This document shows positions 28,483-41,205 of a stretch of DNA of 64,000 nt, one piece after another. The number at the start of each line of letters is the position of its first letter. Within the stretch, counting starts at the first letter, position 1. The notes under the pieces are model-generated. The model was not told the DNA's origin and made no database searches. It saw nothing but the letters and a program-made list of their open reading frames with translations. The translations under genes were made by a program, and so were the position numbers. This DNA comes from Amaurobius ferox (lineage: Eukaryota > Arthropoda > Arachnida > Araneae > Amaurobiidae): positions 1,876,649-1,940,648 of the forward strand of contig OX578142.1 in assembly GCA_951213105.1 (NCBI GenBank), written 5' to 3'.

Positions 28483-30002
28483 GGTGATGATGTACAATAA
28501 CAATTTTAATTACAAGAAAGGTTTAATTTCGTTCAAAAATATCAATTTTACAAATTATGTGAAAAATTCAGAACAAATCACCGAAAATTTTTTTTCCAAA
28601 AAAGAGATGTTGAGCAGAGGCGAGCACAGGGGGCACGAAGGGGTCGGAAAGTAAGATCCAAACAAGGAGGAGAAAAAACCAGGCGAAAAACTGTAAAAGG
28701 GAAGGAGGGAGAGCGAAAAGAGAGAAGTTAAGGTGAAAAGGGGAAAAGAAGAAGAACGTTGCCACAAAAGATAATCCAATAGCACGAAGCCAGAGCTTAG
28801 TAAAAAATATTTAGAACGGAGGAAGGCAAACGGGCTCTATGTACCGAAGGGAAAAGGTATAAGTGTATAAAAAGAAACTTTGGTGTTGCCACTAAAATAA
28901 ATCCAAAATAATGAAACCAGTCAGTTCAGATTTAAAGGGGAGGAAGAGGGAGGCAAATGGACTCCAAGTACCGAAGGAAAAAGGAATCAAAGAAGATTAA
29001 AAATTTTAAAAAATTTTTGAGATTTTTTCAAAATTTAATAAGGTGAAAAGTAAGTATAAGTGTATAATCCGAAACCAAATAGGAAAGAATAAAACAAGAA
29101 GCCTGAACGAATCAAAAGTGAAGAAGAGGACCGGGGTAAAAAAATCCAATAGGGAAACCAAAGTAAAAATACAATGCCTGAAATCAGGTAGGAAGGGAAA
29201 ATATCAAAAAAGTGAAATGTGTTCAAAAGGAAGAAGAGGAAAGCGGAGCAAACGAGCCAAGCAGGGAGAAGTCCATTAACACAAAAGAGGGGGAACCGTA
29301 GAAACAACGTCTACACGGAACAGGCAGAATGCCAAGAAAGGGGGGAGGCCAGAAACAGAACAAAAATCTTCAAAAGAGACATTTCTTAAAACACTGATTA
29401 CATAATAAACAATGCATATGAGTGAAAAACACTTTTCAATTATCAAAGATAAAACTTTAAATTAGTTAAATATGTAGTTTATATAAACATCAATCAATAT
29501 AAACAGTGAATTTAATAGATGTATATTCAGTCAATTTGATCCGTTTCCTAATCAATCTCCATTATAAAGCCAGAACCAGAAGTAAATATTTGCGAAAGAG
29601 ACATTTTTAAATCTTGGAATACATATAAATAAATCACTTGGAAGTCAAGAATACTTTTAAAAAATCAAAAACAAAACTTCAGAAAAGCTAAATATGTAAA
29701 TTACATGAACTTTTAATAATAAATACAGTGTTTTTAACAGATGTATAAACGGTCAAATATGACCGTTTTGAAGCAATCTCCATAACAATTGTATAAGCAG
29801 GAACAATAGAATGTTTATAAAATTAAAATTGAGATTTCTCACCAAATAAACATCGTAGAGACAAATCAATGATATCAAATTAAAGCTGGGATGAGGGACA
29901 ACAAAAAATATGCAGACGTAAAAAGCAGAAAGCAGGATTCACGCCTCCAAGGCAGGAAAATGACGGAGGTCGAAAAAGACGTTAAAACATGATCAGTAGT
30001 AG
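28483..30002 (-). promoter_or_regulatory. 5' UTR of the ORF1-only element, with tandem repeats
   Basis: A 1520-nt leader without a supportable gene. Two imperfect units occur near 28757-28870 and 28886-28990, sharing GTTGCCAC, AATCCAA, AAGGCAAACGGGCTC-like and GTACCGAAGG segments. Two longer units near 29350-29575 and 29576-29810 share AGAGACATTT, CTAAATATGTA, ACAGATGTATA and CAATCTCCAT. The repeats differ in sequence from those of copies 2 and 3, but the leader architecture is the same. Internal promoter function is inferred. Confidence 0.55.
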
Positions 30003-33000
30003 TTTCGAAATTTTGAAACCTCGTTATTAGGACATCAAACAGAAGGTATCGGCCAGAAAGCCAGGAAATCGGTCTTCATCGAAATTAGATATAAAAAATT
30101 GTATTTGAACGAAAATTATCATGGTCGGATTTTTCACAAAATCTGTAAGGGGGGGTAGCATGAAAAAGTATAGATTTTTCGAAATTTTGAAACCTCGTAT
30201 TTTGGACATCAAAGAAAAGGTATCGGCCAGAAAGCCAGGAAATCGGACTTCTCCATCGAAATTAGATATAAAAAATTGTATTTGAACGAAAATTATCATG
30301 GTCGGATTTTTCACAAAATCGGTAAGGGGGGGTAGCATGAAAAAGTATAGATTTTTCGAAATTTTGAAACCTCGTTTTTTGGACATCAAACAGAAGGTAT
30401 CGGCCAGAACCCAGGAAATCGGACTTCTCCATCGAAATTAGATATAAAAAATAGTATTTGAACGAAAATTATCATGGTCGGATTTTTCACAACATCGGTA
30501 AGGGGGGGTAGCATGAAAAAGTATAGATTTTTCGAAATTTTGAAACCTCGTTTTTTGGACATCAAACAGAAGGTATCGGCCAGAAAGCCAGGAAATCGGT
30601 CTTCTCCATCGAAATTAGATATAAAAAATTGTATTTGAACGAAAATTATCATGGTCGGATTTTTCACAAAATCGGTAAGGGGGGGTAGCATGAAAAAGTA
30701 TAGATTTTTCGAAATTTTGAAACCTCGTTTTTTGGACATCAAACAGAAGGTATCGACCAGAAAACCAGGAAATCGGTCTTCTCCATCGAAATTAGATATA
30801 AAAAAATGTATTTGAAGGAAAATTATCATGGTCGGATTTTTCACAAAATCGGTAAGGGGGGTAGCATGAAAAAGTATAGATTTTTCGAAATTTTGAAACC
30901 TCGTTTTTTGGACATCAAACAGAAGGTATCGGCCAGAACCCAGGAAATCGGACTTCTCCATCGAAATTAGATATAAAAAATAGTATTTGAACGAAAATTA
31001 TCATGGTCGAATTTTTCACAAAATGTGTAAGGGGGTAGCATGAAAAAGTATAGATTTTTCGAAATTTTGAAACCTCGTTTTTTGGACATCAAACAGAAGG
31101 TATCGGCCAGAAAGCCAGGAAATCGGACTTCTCCATCGGAATTAGATATAAAAAATTGTATTTGAACGAAAATTATCATGGTCGGATTTTTCACAAAATC
31201 GGTAAGGGGGGGGTAGCATGAAAAAGTATAGATTTTTCGAAATTTTGAAACCTCGTTTTTTTGGCATCAAACAGAAGGTATCGGCCAGAAAGCCAGGAAA
31301 TCGGTCTTCTCCATCGAAATTAGATTAAAAAATTGTATTTGAACGAAAATTATCATGGTAGGATTTTTCACAAAATCGGTAAGGGGGGGTAGCATGAAAA
31401 AGTATAGATTTTTCGAAATTTTGAAACCTCGTTTTTTGGACATCAAACAGAAGGTATCGGCCAGAAAACCAGGAAATCGGTCTTCTCCATCGAAATTAGA
31501 TATAAAAAATTGTATTTGAACGAAAATTATCATGGTCGGATTTTTCACAAAATCGGTAAGGGGGGGTAGCATGAAAAAGTATAGATTTTTCGAAATTTTG
31601 AAACCACGTTTTTTGGACATCAAACAGAAGGTATCGGCCAGTAAGCCAGGAAATCGGTCTTCTCCATCGAAATTAGATATAAAAAATTGTATTTGAACGA
31701 AAATTTTCATGGTCGGATTTTTCACAAAATCGGTAAGGGGGGGTAGCATGAAAAAGTATAGATTTTTCGAAATTTTGAAACCTCGTTTTTTGGACATCAA
31801 ACAGAAGGTATCGGCCAGAAAGCCAGGAAATCGGTTTTCTCCATCGAAATTAGATTAAAAAATTGTATTTGAACGAAAATTATCATGGTCGGATTTTTCA
31901 CAAAAGCGGTAAGGGGGGGTAGCATGAAAAAGTATAGATTCTTCGAAATTTTGAAACCTAGTTTTTTGGACATCAAACAGAAGGTATCGGCCAGAAAGCC
32001 AGGAAATCGGTCTTCTCCATCGAAATTAGATATAAAAAATTGTATTTGAACGAAAATTATCATGGTCGGATTTTTCACAAAATCTGTAAGGGGGGTAGCA
32101 TGAAAAAGTATAGATTTTTCGAAATTTTGAAACCTCGTATTTTGGACATCAAACAGAAGGTATCGGCCAGAAAGCCAGGAAATCGGACTTCTCCATCGAA
32201 TATAGATATAAAAAATTGTATTTGAACGAAAATTATCATGGTCGGATTTTTCACAAAATCGGTAAGGGGGGGTAGCATGAAAAAGTATAGATTTTTCGAA
32301 ATATTGAAACCTCGTTTTTTGGACATCAAACAGAAGGTATCGGCCAGAAACCAGGAAATCGGTGTTCTCCATCGAAATTAGATATAAAAAATTGTATTTG
32401 AACGAAAATTATCATGGTCGGATTTTTCACAAAATCGGTAAGGGGGGGTAGCATGAAAAAGTATAGATTTTTCGAAATTTTGAAACCTCGTTTTTTGGAC
32501 ATCAAACAGAAGGTATCGGCCAGAAAGCCAGGAAATCGGTCTTCTCCATCGAAATTAGATTAAAAAATTGTATTTGAACGAAAATTATCATGGTCGGATT
32601 TTTCACAAAATCGGTAAGGGGGGGTAGCATGAAAAAGTATAGATTTTTCGAAATTTTGAAACCTCGTTTTTTGGACATCAAACAGAAGGTATCGACCAGA
32701 AAACCAGGAAATCGGTCTTCTCCATCGAAATTAGATATAAAAAAATGTATTTGAAGGAAAATTATCATGGTCGGATTTTTCACAAAATCGGTAAGGGGGG
32801 GTAGCATGAAAAAGTATAGATTTTTCGAAATTTTGAAACCACGTTTTTTGGACATCAAACAGAAGGTATCGGCCAGTAAGCCAGGAAATCGGTCTTCTCC
32901 ATCGAAATTAGATATAAAAAATTGTATTTGAACGAAAATTATCATGGTCGAATTTTTCACAAAATGTGTAAGGGGGTAGCATGAAAAAGTATAGATTTTT

Positions 33001-34396
33001 CGAAATTTTGAAACCTCGTTATTAGGACATCAAACAGAAGGTATCGGCCAGAAAGCCAGGAAATCGGTCTTCATCGAAATTAGATATAAAAAATTGTATT
33101 TGAACGAAAATTATCATGGTCGGATTTTTCACAAAATCTGTAAGGGGGGGTAGCATGAAAAAGTATAGATTTTTCGAAATTTTGAAACCTCGTATTTTGG
33201 ACATCAAAGAAAAGGTATCGGCCAGAAAGCCAGGAAATCGGACTTCTCCATCGAAATTAGATATAAAAAATTGTATTTGAACGAAAATTATCATGGTCGG
33301 ATTTTTCACAAAATCGGTAAGGGGGGGTAGCATGAAAAAGTATAGATTTTTCGAAATTTTGAAACCTCGTTTTTTGGACATCAAACAGAAGGTATCGGCC
33401 AGAACCCAGGAAATCGGACTTCTCCATCGAAATTAGATATAAAAAATAGTATTTGAACGAAAATTATCATGGTCGGATTTTTCACAACATCGGTAAGGGG
33501 GGGTAGCATGAAAAAGTATAGATTTTTCGAAATTTTGAAACCTCGTTTTTTGGACATCAAACAGAAGGTATCGGCCAGAAAGCCAGGAAATCGGTCTTCT
33601 CCATCGAAATTAGATATAAAAAATTGTATTTGAACGAAAATTATCATGGTCGGATTTTTCACAAAATCGGTAAGGGGGGGTAGCATGAAAAAGTATAGAT
33701 TTTTCGAAATTTTGAAACCTCGTTTTTTGGACATCAAACAGAAGGTATCGACCAGAAAACCAGGAAATCGGTCTTCTCCATCGAAATTAGATATAAAAAA
33801 ATGTATTTGAAGGAAAATTATCATGGTCGGATTTTTCACAAAATCGGTAAGGGGGGGTAGCATGAAAAAGTATAGATTTTTCGAAATTTTGAAACCTCGT
33901 TTTTTGGACATCAAACAGAAGGTATCGGCCAGAAAGCCAGGAAATCGGTCTTCTCCATCGAAATTAGATTAAAAAATTGTATTTGAACGAAAATTATCAT
34001 GGTCGGATTTTTCACAAAATCGGTAAGGGGGGGTAGCATGAAAAAGTATAGATTTTTCGAAATTTTGAAACCTCGTATTTTGGACATCAAAGAAAAGGTA
34101 TCGGCCAGAAAGCCAGGAAATCGGACTTCTCCATCGAAATTAGATATAAAAAATTGTATTTGAACGAAAATTATCATGGTCGGATTTTTCACAAAATCGG
34201 TAAGGGGGGGTAGCATGAAAAAGTATAGATTTTTCGAAATTTTGAAACCTCGTTTTTTGGACATCAAACAGAAGGTATCGGCCAGAACCCAGGAAATCGG
34301 ACTTCTCCATCGAAATTAGATATAAAAAATAGTATTTGAACGAAAATTATCATGGTCGGATTTTTCACAACATCGGTAAGGGGGGGTAGCATGAAA
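30003..34396 (+). repeat. 177-bp satellite array, block S5
   Basis: About 25 monomers. The first is partial, starting at TTTCGAAATTTTG. Variants CGTTATTAGG, CTTCATCG, AAAGAAAAGG, AGAACCC, ATAGTATTTG and CACAACATCGG form ordered blocks. Bases 30027-30961 recur at 33022-33956 (offset 2995, 17 monomers). Bases 30500-33018 recur at 36071-38589 in S6 (offset 5571). Bases 34378-34396 are the left flank of copy 5. Confidence 0.97.
30500..30518 (+). other. unoccupied target-site homologue of copy 5
   Basis: AAGGGGGGGTAGCATGAAA followed by AAGTATAG. It sits between an AGAACCC/ATAGTATTTG/CACAACATCGG monomer and an AGAAAGCCAGG monomer. The same two monomers flank copy 5 at 34396 and 36071, so this is the equivalent empty site in a paralogous higher-order block. 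Confidence 0.8.
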
Positions 34397-36070
34397 GGCC
34401 CAGACCATACAGCCAACCCAGGGGTTTATGGCAGTTTAATGTATGGCCGGGAGAAAATTTAGAACAGGAGAATTTAGAAATTTAGAAAATTTAGAACAGG
34501 AGAATTTAGAAAATTTAGAACAGGAGACCGACTTCCACAGACCGACACCCTCGAGCAGCCCAGAGTAAACCAGTAGTTTATTAAATAATCAATCAAAGGT
34601 TACAGTTACAAAGTGTTAGGTGTCACGTAGGACACAGGCAGCAAAACAGACAGGCAAGCAAACAGACAACAAACCACAAAGATAAAAGTACAAAATGTGT
34701 CACATAAGACACAAACAGCAAAACGTTTCACGTAGGACACAGACAGCAAGAAAAACAGCAAGCAAACGGCACAAAACGTGTCACATAAGACACAAACAGC
34801 AAAACGTGTCACGTAGGACACAGACACAGGAATAACAGCAGCAAACGACAAAAACAAAAAGTCACACACATAAAAAAATACAATAAACAGGGAAGTATGC
34901 AAGGAATATGCAAGCAGAGCATACAAAAGTGGTGCCAAGGGAACAGTAGAGAGCTCCACTGATCAAAAATTAAAAGCAGAAGGGACGCCGGCTCACGGGC
35001 AGGTTATGAAATACCATTCGAGATCTCTCTCGCAATGAGAACACAGTTTTTAAGTTTATTTAAAAGGATAGGGTTTTTCCTAACACCCGAGAACCAGGTT
35101 GCACAATGAGCGGGAGTGGGCTTGATTAAGTGGTGGGCAGAAGTGTGTGGGCAGGAAAATACATAATGGTCCACATCACCGTAAGCATTGCAGGTACAGC
35201 AAGATGTTCTTTTAAATTTAAAATGATGAAGGTAGTCCAAAAAGGGGCCATGACCCGTAAGAAAGTAAATTAAATATTTATTATAAATTTGGAAATTTTG
35301 ACTGACTTTAGGGAGGTAAGTTAAAATTCTTGCCGGGTCATGGGTACGAGGGGAAATGTAATTATTAAGAAGGGTTTGCCAAATATTTAAAAGGTATGTT
35401 TTGCAGTGATTAGTTAAAAAAGAGTAAGGTAAAGGTAAAACAGTAGGGGAGCCAACAGTAGTGGCGAGTTTGGCGTTTTCATCGGCAACCTCATTACCTC
35501 GAATGTTAGCATGGGCTTTAACCCACTGTAAATTAAAAAGTGATTTAAAAGGGTAAATATAAGTTTTAATATCGTTTAAAAATTTTGATTTAATATTGGG
35601 AGAGTTTAACGCAAAAATGGCTGAAAGGCTGTCTGAAAAAATGTTAACTTTTGTGTTATTGTTGATTGCCCAGGAGAAGGCTTCTCGTAAAGCAGCCAAT
35701 TCAGCCTGGAAAACTGTGTTCTCATTATCAAGTTTATATAAAAATGTCTCGATCAACGAATCATCTTTAAAGACACAGATGGCAAAGCCAACCTTATCTT
35801 CTATTTTGGAGCCATCTGTGTAGATATTAAAGTTAGAAAAGGTGACAGGATTACGAGGGGGAAAAATAATGGAACGTAGTCCAGGGGAGAGGCCCGAAAG
35901 AGCACAATTGGTGTCGAAACGGGCGGGGGAGGGGAGGGAAGAGTCAGGAAAAAAGTTATTTTTCTGCTTCCAGAAATGGTATTTTAAAAATTGGGTCTTG
36001 ATTACACAGTGAAGGGGGGGAATACCAGTTATTGAAAAAAGAGAAATGTTTGAAGATGTTCTAAAACCGG
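34397..36070 (-). mobile_element. satellite-targeted non-LTR retrotransposon, copy 5 (5'-truncated)
   Basis: A 1.67-kb 3' fragment with a 607-bp 3' UTR and about the last 355 codons of ORF2, almost identical to copy 3. The 3' junction is the family-standard one. At the 5' side ACCGG runs into a ten-G tract followed by TAGCATGAAAAAG. The duplication is therefore GGGGGGGTAGCATGAAA (17 bp or slightly more), with GG ambiguous. Confidence 0.95.
35004..36070 (-). pseudogene. ORF2 C-terminal fragment (complete RNase H plus knuckle), copy 5
   Basis: Corresponds to residues about 820-1174 of the intact ORF2. The frame is open throughout. It includes the G-rich stretch that is broken in copy 2; here it reads GGGGGAGGGGAGGGA, as in copy 3. 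It carries the whole RNase H domain with IYTDGSK, QAELAALREA, IFSDSLSA and GNEVADENAK, and the C-terminal C-x2-C-x7-H-x4-C knuckle. Endonuclease and RT are absent through 5' truncation, and no start codon or promoter is left. Confidence 0.93.
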
Positions 36071-39000
36071 GGGGGGGGTAGCATGAAAAAGTATAGATTT
36101 TTCGAAATTTTGAAACCTCGTTTTTTGGACATCAAACAGAAGGTATCGGCCAGAAAGCCAGGAAATCGGTCTTCTCCATCGAAATTAGATATAAAAAATT
36201 GTATTTGAACGAAAATTATCATGGTCGGATTTTTCACAAAATCGGTAAGGGGGGGTAGCATGAAAAAGTATAGATTTTTCGAAATTTTGAAACCTCGTTT
36301 TTTGGACATCAAACAGAAGGTATCGACCAGAAAACCAGGAAATCGGTCTTCTCCATCGAAATTAGATATAAAAAAATGTATTTGAAGGAAAATTATCATG
36401 GTCGGATTTTTCACAAAATCGGTAAGGGGGGGTAGCATGAAAAAGTATAGATTTTTCGAAATTTTGAAACCTCGTTTTTTGGACATCAAACAGAAGGTAT
36501 CGGCCAGAACCCAGGAAATCGGACTTCTCCATCGAAATTAGATATAAAAAATAGTATTTGAACGAAAATTATCATGGTCGAATTTTTCACAAAATGTGTA
36601 AGGGGGTAGCATGAAAAAGTATAGATTTTTCGAAATTTTGAAACCTCGTTTTTTGGACATCAAACAGAAGGTATCGGCCAGAAAGCCAGGAAATCGGACT
36701 TCTCCATCGGAATTAGATATAAAAAATTGTATTTGAACGAAAATTATCATGGTCGGATTTTTCACAAAATCGGTAAGGGGGGGGGTAGCATGAAAAAGTA
36801 TAGATTTTTCGAAATTTTGAAACCTCGTTTTTTGGACATCAAACAGAAGGTATCGGCCAGAAAGCCAGGAAATCGGTCTTCTCCATCGAAATTAGATTAA
36901 AAAATTGTATTTGAACGAAAATTATCATGGTAGGATTTTTCACAAAATCGGTAAGGGGGGGTAGCATGAAAAAGTATAGATTTTTCGAAATTTTGAAACC
37001 TCGTTTTTTGGACATCAAACAGAAGGTATCGGCCAGAAAACCAGGAAATCGGTCTTCTCCATCGAAATTAGATATAAAAAATTGTATTTGAACGAAAATT
37101 ATCATGGTCGGATTTTTCACAAAATCGGTAAGGGGGGGTAGCATGAAAAAGTATAGATTTTTCGAAATTTTGAAACCACGTTTTTTGGACATCAAACAGA
37201 AGGTATCGGCCAGTAAGCCAGGAAATCGGTCTTCTCCATCGAAATTAGATATAAAAAATTGTATTTGAACGAAAATTTTCATGGTCGGATTTTTCCAAAA
37301 TCGGTAAGGGGGGGTAGCATGAAAAAGTATAGATTTTTCGAAATTTTGAAACCTCGTTTTTTGGACATCAAACAGAAGGTATCGGCCAGAAAGCCAGGAA
37401 ATCGGTTTTCTCCATCGAAATTAGATTAAAAAATTGTATTTGAACGAAAATTATCATGGTCGGATTTTTCACAAAAGCGGTAAGGGGGGGTAGCATGAAA
37501 AAGTATAGATTCTTCGAAATTTTGAAACCTCGTTTTTTGGACATCAAACAGAAGGTATCGGCCAGAAAGCCAGGAAATCGGTCTTCTCCATCGAAATTAG
37601 ATATAAAAAATTGTATTTGAACGAAAATTATCATGGTCGGATTTTTCACAAAATCTGTAAGGGGGGTAGCATGAAAAAGTATAGATTTTTCGAAATTTTG
37701 AAACCTCGTATTTTGGACATCAAACAGAAGGTATCGGCCAGAAAGCCAGGAAATCGGACTTCTCCATCGAATATAGATATAAAAAATTGTATTTGAACGA
37801 AAATTATCATGGTCGGATTTTTCACAAAATCGGCAAGGGGGGGTAGCATGAAAAAGTATAGATTTTTCGAAATTTTGAAACCTCGTTTTTTGGACATCAA
37901 ACAGAAGGTATCGGCCAGAAACCAGGAAATCGGTGTTCTTCATCGAAATTAGATATAAAAAATTGTATTTGAACGAAAATTATCATGGTCGGATTTTTCA
38001 CAAAATCGGTAAGGGGGGGTAGCATGAAAAAGTATAGATTTTTCGAAATTTTGAAACCTCGTTTTTTGGACATCAAACAGAAGGTATCGGCCAGAAAGCC
38101 AGGAAATCGGTCTTCTCCATCGAAATTAGATTAAAAAATTGTATTTGAACGAAAATTATCATGGTCGGATTTTTCACAAAATCGGTAAGGGGGGGTAGCA
38201 TGAAAAAGTATAGATTTTTCGAAATTTTGAAACCTCGTTTTTTGGACATCAAACAGAAGGTATCGACCAGAAAACCAGGAAATCGGTCTTCTCCATCGAA
38301 ATTAGATATAAAAAAATGTATTTGAAGGAAAATTATCATGGTCGGATTTTTCACAAAATCGGTAAGGGGGGGTAGCATGAAAAAGTATAGATTTTTCGAA
38401 ATTTTGAAACCACGTTTTTTGGACATCAAACAGAAGGTATCGGCCAGTAAGCCAGGAAATCGGTCTTCTCCATCGAAATTAGATATAAAAAATTGTATTT
38501 GAACGAAAATTATCATGGTCGAATTTTTCACAAAATGTGTAAGGGGGTAGCATGAAAAAGTATAGATTTTTCGAAATTTTGAAACCTCGTTTTTTGGACA
38601 TCAAACAGAAGGTATCGGCCAGAAAGCCAGGAAATCGGACTTCTCCATCGGAATTAGATATAAAAAATTGTATTTGAACGAAAATTATCATGGTCGGATT
38701 TTTCACAAAATCGGTAAGGGGGGGGTAGCATGAAAAAGTATAGATTTTTCGAAATTTTGAAACCTCGTTTTTTGGACATCAAACAGAAGGTATCGGCTAG
38801 AAAGCTAGGAAATCGGACTTCTCCATCGAAATTAGATATAAAAAATTGTATTTGAACGAAAATTATCATGGTCGGATTTTTCACAAAGTCGGTAAGGGGG
38901 GGTAGCATGAAAAAGTATAGATTTTTCGAAATTTTGAAACCTCGTTTTTTGGACATCAAACAGAAGGTATCGGCCAGAAAGCCAGGAAATCGGTTTTCTC

Positions 39001-41205
39001 CATCGAAATTAGATTAAAAAATTGTATTTGAACGAAAATTATCATGGTCGGATTTTTCACAAAAGCGGTAAGGGGGGGTAGCATGAAAAAGTATAGATTC
39101 TTCGAAATTTTGAAACCTCGTTTTTTGGACATCAAACAGAAGGTATCGGCCAGAAAGCCAGGAAATCGGTCTTCTCCATCGAAATTAGATATAAAAAATT
39201 GTATTTGAACGAAAATTATCATGGTCGGATTTTTCACAAAATCTGTAAGGGGGGTAGCATGAAAAAGTATAGATTTTTCGAAATTTTGAAACCTCGTATT
39301 TTGGACATCAAACAGAAGGTATCGGCCAGAAAGCCAGGAAATCGGACTTCTCCATCGAATATAGATATAAAAAATTGTATTTGAACGAAAATTATCATGG
39401 TCGGATTTTTCACAAAATCGGTAAGGGGGGGTAGCATGAAAAAGTATAGATTTTTCGAAATTTTGAAACCTCGTTTTTTGGACATCAAACAGAAGGTATC
39501 GGCCAGAAACCAGGAAATCGGTGTTCTCCATCGAAATTAGATATAAAAAATTGTATTTGAACGAAAATTATCATGGTCGGATTTTTCACAAAATCGGTAA
39601 GGGGGGGTAGCATGAAAAAGTATAGATTTTTCGAAATTTTGAAACCTCGTTTTTTGGACATCAAACAGAAGGTATCGGCCAGAAAGCCAGGAAATCGGTC
39701 TTCTCCATCGAAATTAGATTAAAAAATTGTATTTGAACGAAAATTATCATGGTCGGATTTTTCACAAAATCGGTAAGGGGGGGTAGCATGAAAAAGTATA
39801 GATTTTTCGAAATTTTGAAACCTCGTTTTTTGGACATCAAACAGAAGGTATCGGCCAGAAAGCCAGGAAATCGGTCTTCTCCATCGAAATTAGATATAAA
39901 AAATTGTATTTGAACGAAAATTATCATGGTCGGATTTTTCACAAAATCGGTAAGGGGGGGTAGCATGAAAAAGTATAGATTTTTCGAAATTTTGAAACCT
40001 CGTTTTTTGGACATCAAACAGAAGGTATCGGCTAGAAAGCTAGGAAATCGGACTTCTCCATCGAAATTAGATATAAAAAATTGTATTTGAACGAAAATTA
40101 TCATGGTCGGATTTTTCACAAAGTCGGTAAGGGGGGGTAGCATGAAAAAGTATAGATTTTTCGAAATTTTGAAACCTCGTTTTTTGGACATCAAACAGAA
40201 GGTATCGGCCAGAAAGCCAGGAAATCGGTTTTCTCCATCGAAATTAGATTAAAAAATTGTATTTGAACGAAAATTATCATGGTCGGATTTTTCACAAAAG
40301 CGGTAAGGGGGGGTAGCATGAAAAAGTATAGATTCTTCGAAATTTTGAAACCTCGTTTTTTGGACATCAAACAGAAGGTATCGGCCAGAAAGCCAGGAAA
40401 TCGGTCTTCTCCATCGAAATTAGATATAAAAAATTGTATTTGAACGAAAATTATCATGGTCGGATTTTTCACAAAATCTGTAAGGGGGGTAGCATGAAAA
40501 AGTATAGATTTTTCGAAATTTTGAAACCTCGTATTTTGGACATCAAACAGAAGGTATCGGCCAGAAAGCCAGGAAATCGGACTTCTCCATCGAATATAGA
40601 TATAAAAAATTGTATTTGAACGAAAATTATCATGGTCGGATTTTTCACAAAATCGGTAAGGGGGGGTAGCATGAAAAAGTATAGATTTTTCGAAATTTTG
40701 AAACCTCGTTTTTTGGACATCAAACAGAAGGTATCGGCCAGAAACCAGGAAATCGGTGTTCTCCATCGAAATTAGATATAAAAAATTGTATTTGAACGAA
40801 AATTATCATGGTCGGATTTTTCACAAAATCGGTAAGGGGGGGTAGCATGAAAAAGTATAGATTTTTCGAAATTTTGAAACCTCGTTTTTTGGACATCAAA
40901 CAGAAGGTATCGGCCAGAAAGCCAGGAAATCGGTTTTCTCCATCGAAATTAGATTAAAAAATTGTATTTGAACGAAAATTATCATGGTCGGATTTTTCAC
41001 AAAAGCGGTAAGGGGGGGTAGCATGAAAAAGTATAGATTCTTCGAAATTTTGAAACCTCGTTTTTTGGACATCAAACAGAAGGTATCGGCCAGAAAGCCA
41101 GGAAATCGGTCTTCTCCATCGAAATTAGATATAAAAAATTGTATTTGAACGAAAATTATCATGGTCGGATTTTTCACAAAATCTGTAAGGGGGGGTAGCA
41201 TGAAA
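36071..41205 (+). repeat. 177-bp satellite array, block S6
   Basis: About 29 monomers. Bases 36071-38589 repeat S5 30500-33018. A nine-monomer shift (1588 bp) relates 37368-37943 to 38956-39531. A seven-monomer shift (1235 bp) relates 38956-39531 to 40191-40766. Bases 36538-36765 recur at 38479-38706 (offset 1941). Bases 41187-41205 are the left target-site duplication of copy 6. Confidence 0.97.
40482..40499 (+). other. unoccupied target-site homologue of copy 6
   Basis: AAGGGGGGTAGCATGAAA with six G, preceded by CAAAATCTGT and followed by a CGTATTTTGG monomer. Copy 6 has the same flanks at 41205 and 43971. The right duplication of copy 6 also has six G while the left has seven. Confidence 0.78.

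Larger units (their letters stand above)
25713..30002 (-). mobile_element. ORF1-only non-LTR retrotransposon sharing the family 3' tail, copy 4
   Basis: A 4.3-kb minus-strand insertion at the same satellite position as the others. Only the last 278 bp (25713-25990) match the autonomous family. Upstream of that lie a unique AT-rich 3' region (25991-26703), one intact ORF1-type gene (26704-28482) and a 1.5-kb repetitive 5' region (28483-30002). No ORF2, endonuclease, RT or RNase H remnant is visible. It therefore looks like a non-autonomous element with its own ORF1, mobilised through the shared tail. The 5' flank resumes at TTTCGAAATTTTG, about a dozen bases beyond the nick position, with no target-site duplication. 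This suggests a small target deletion or a later rearrangement. Confidence 0.85.
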
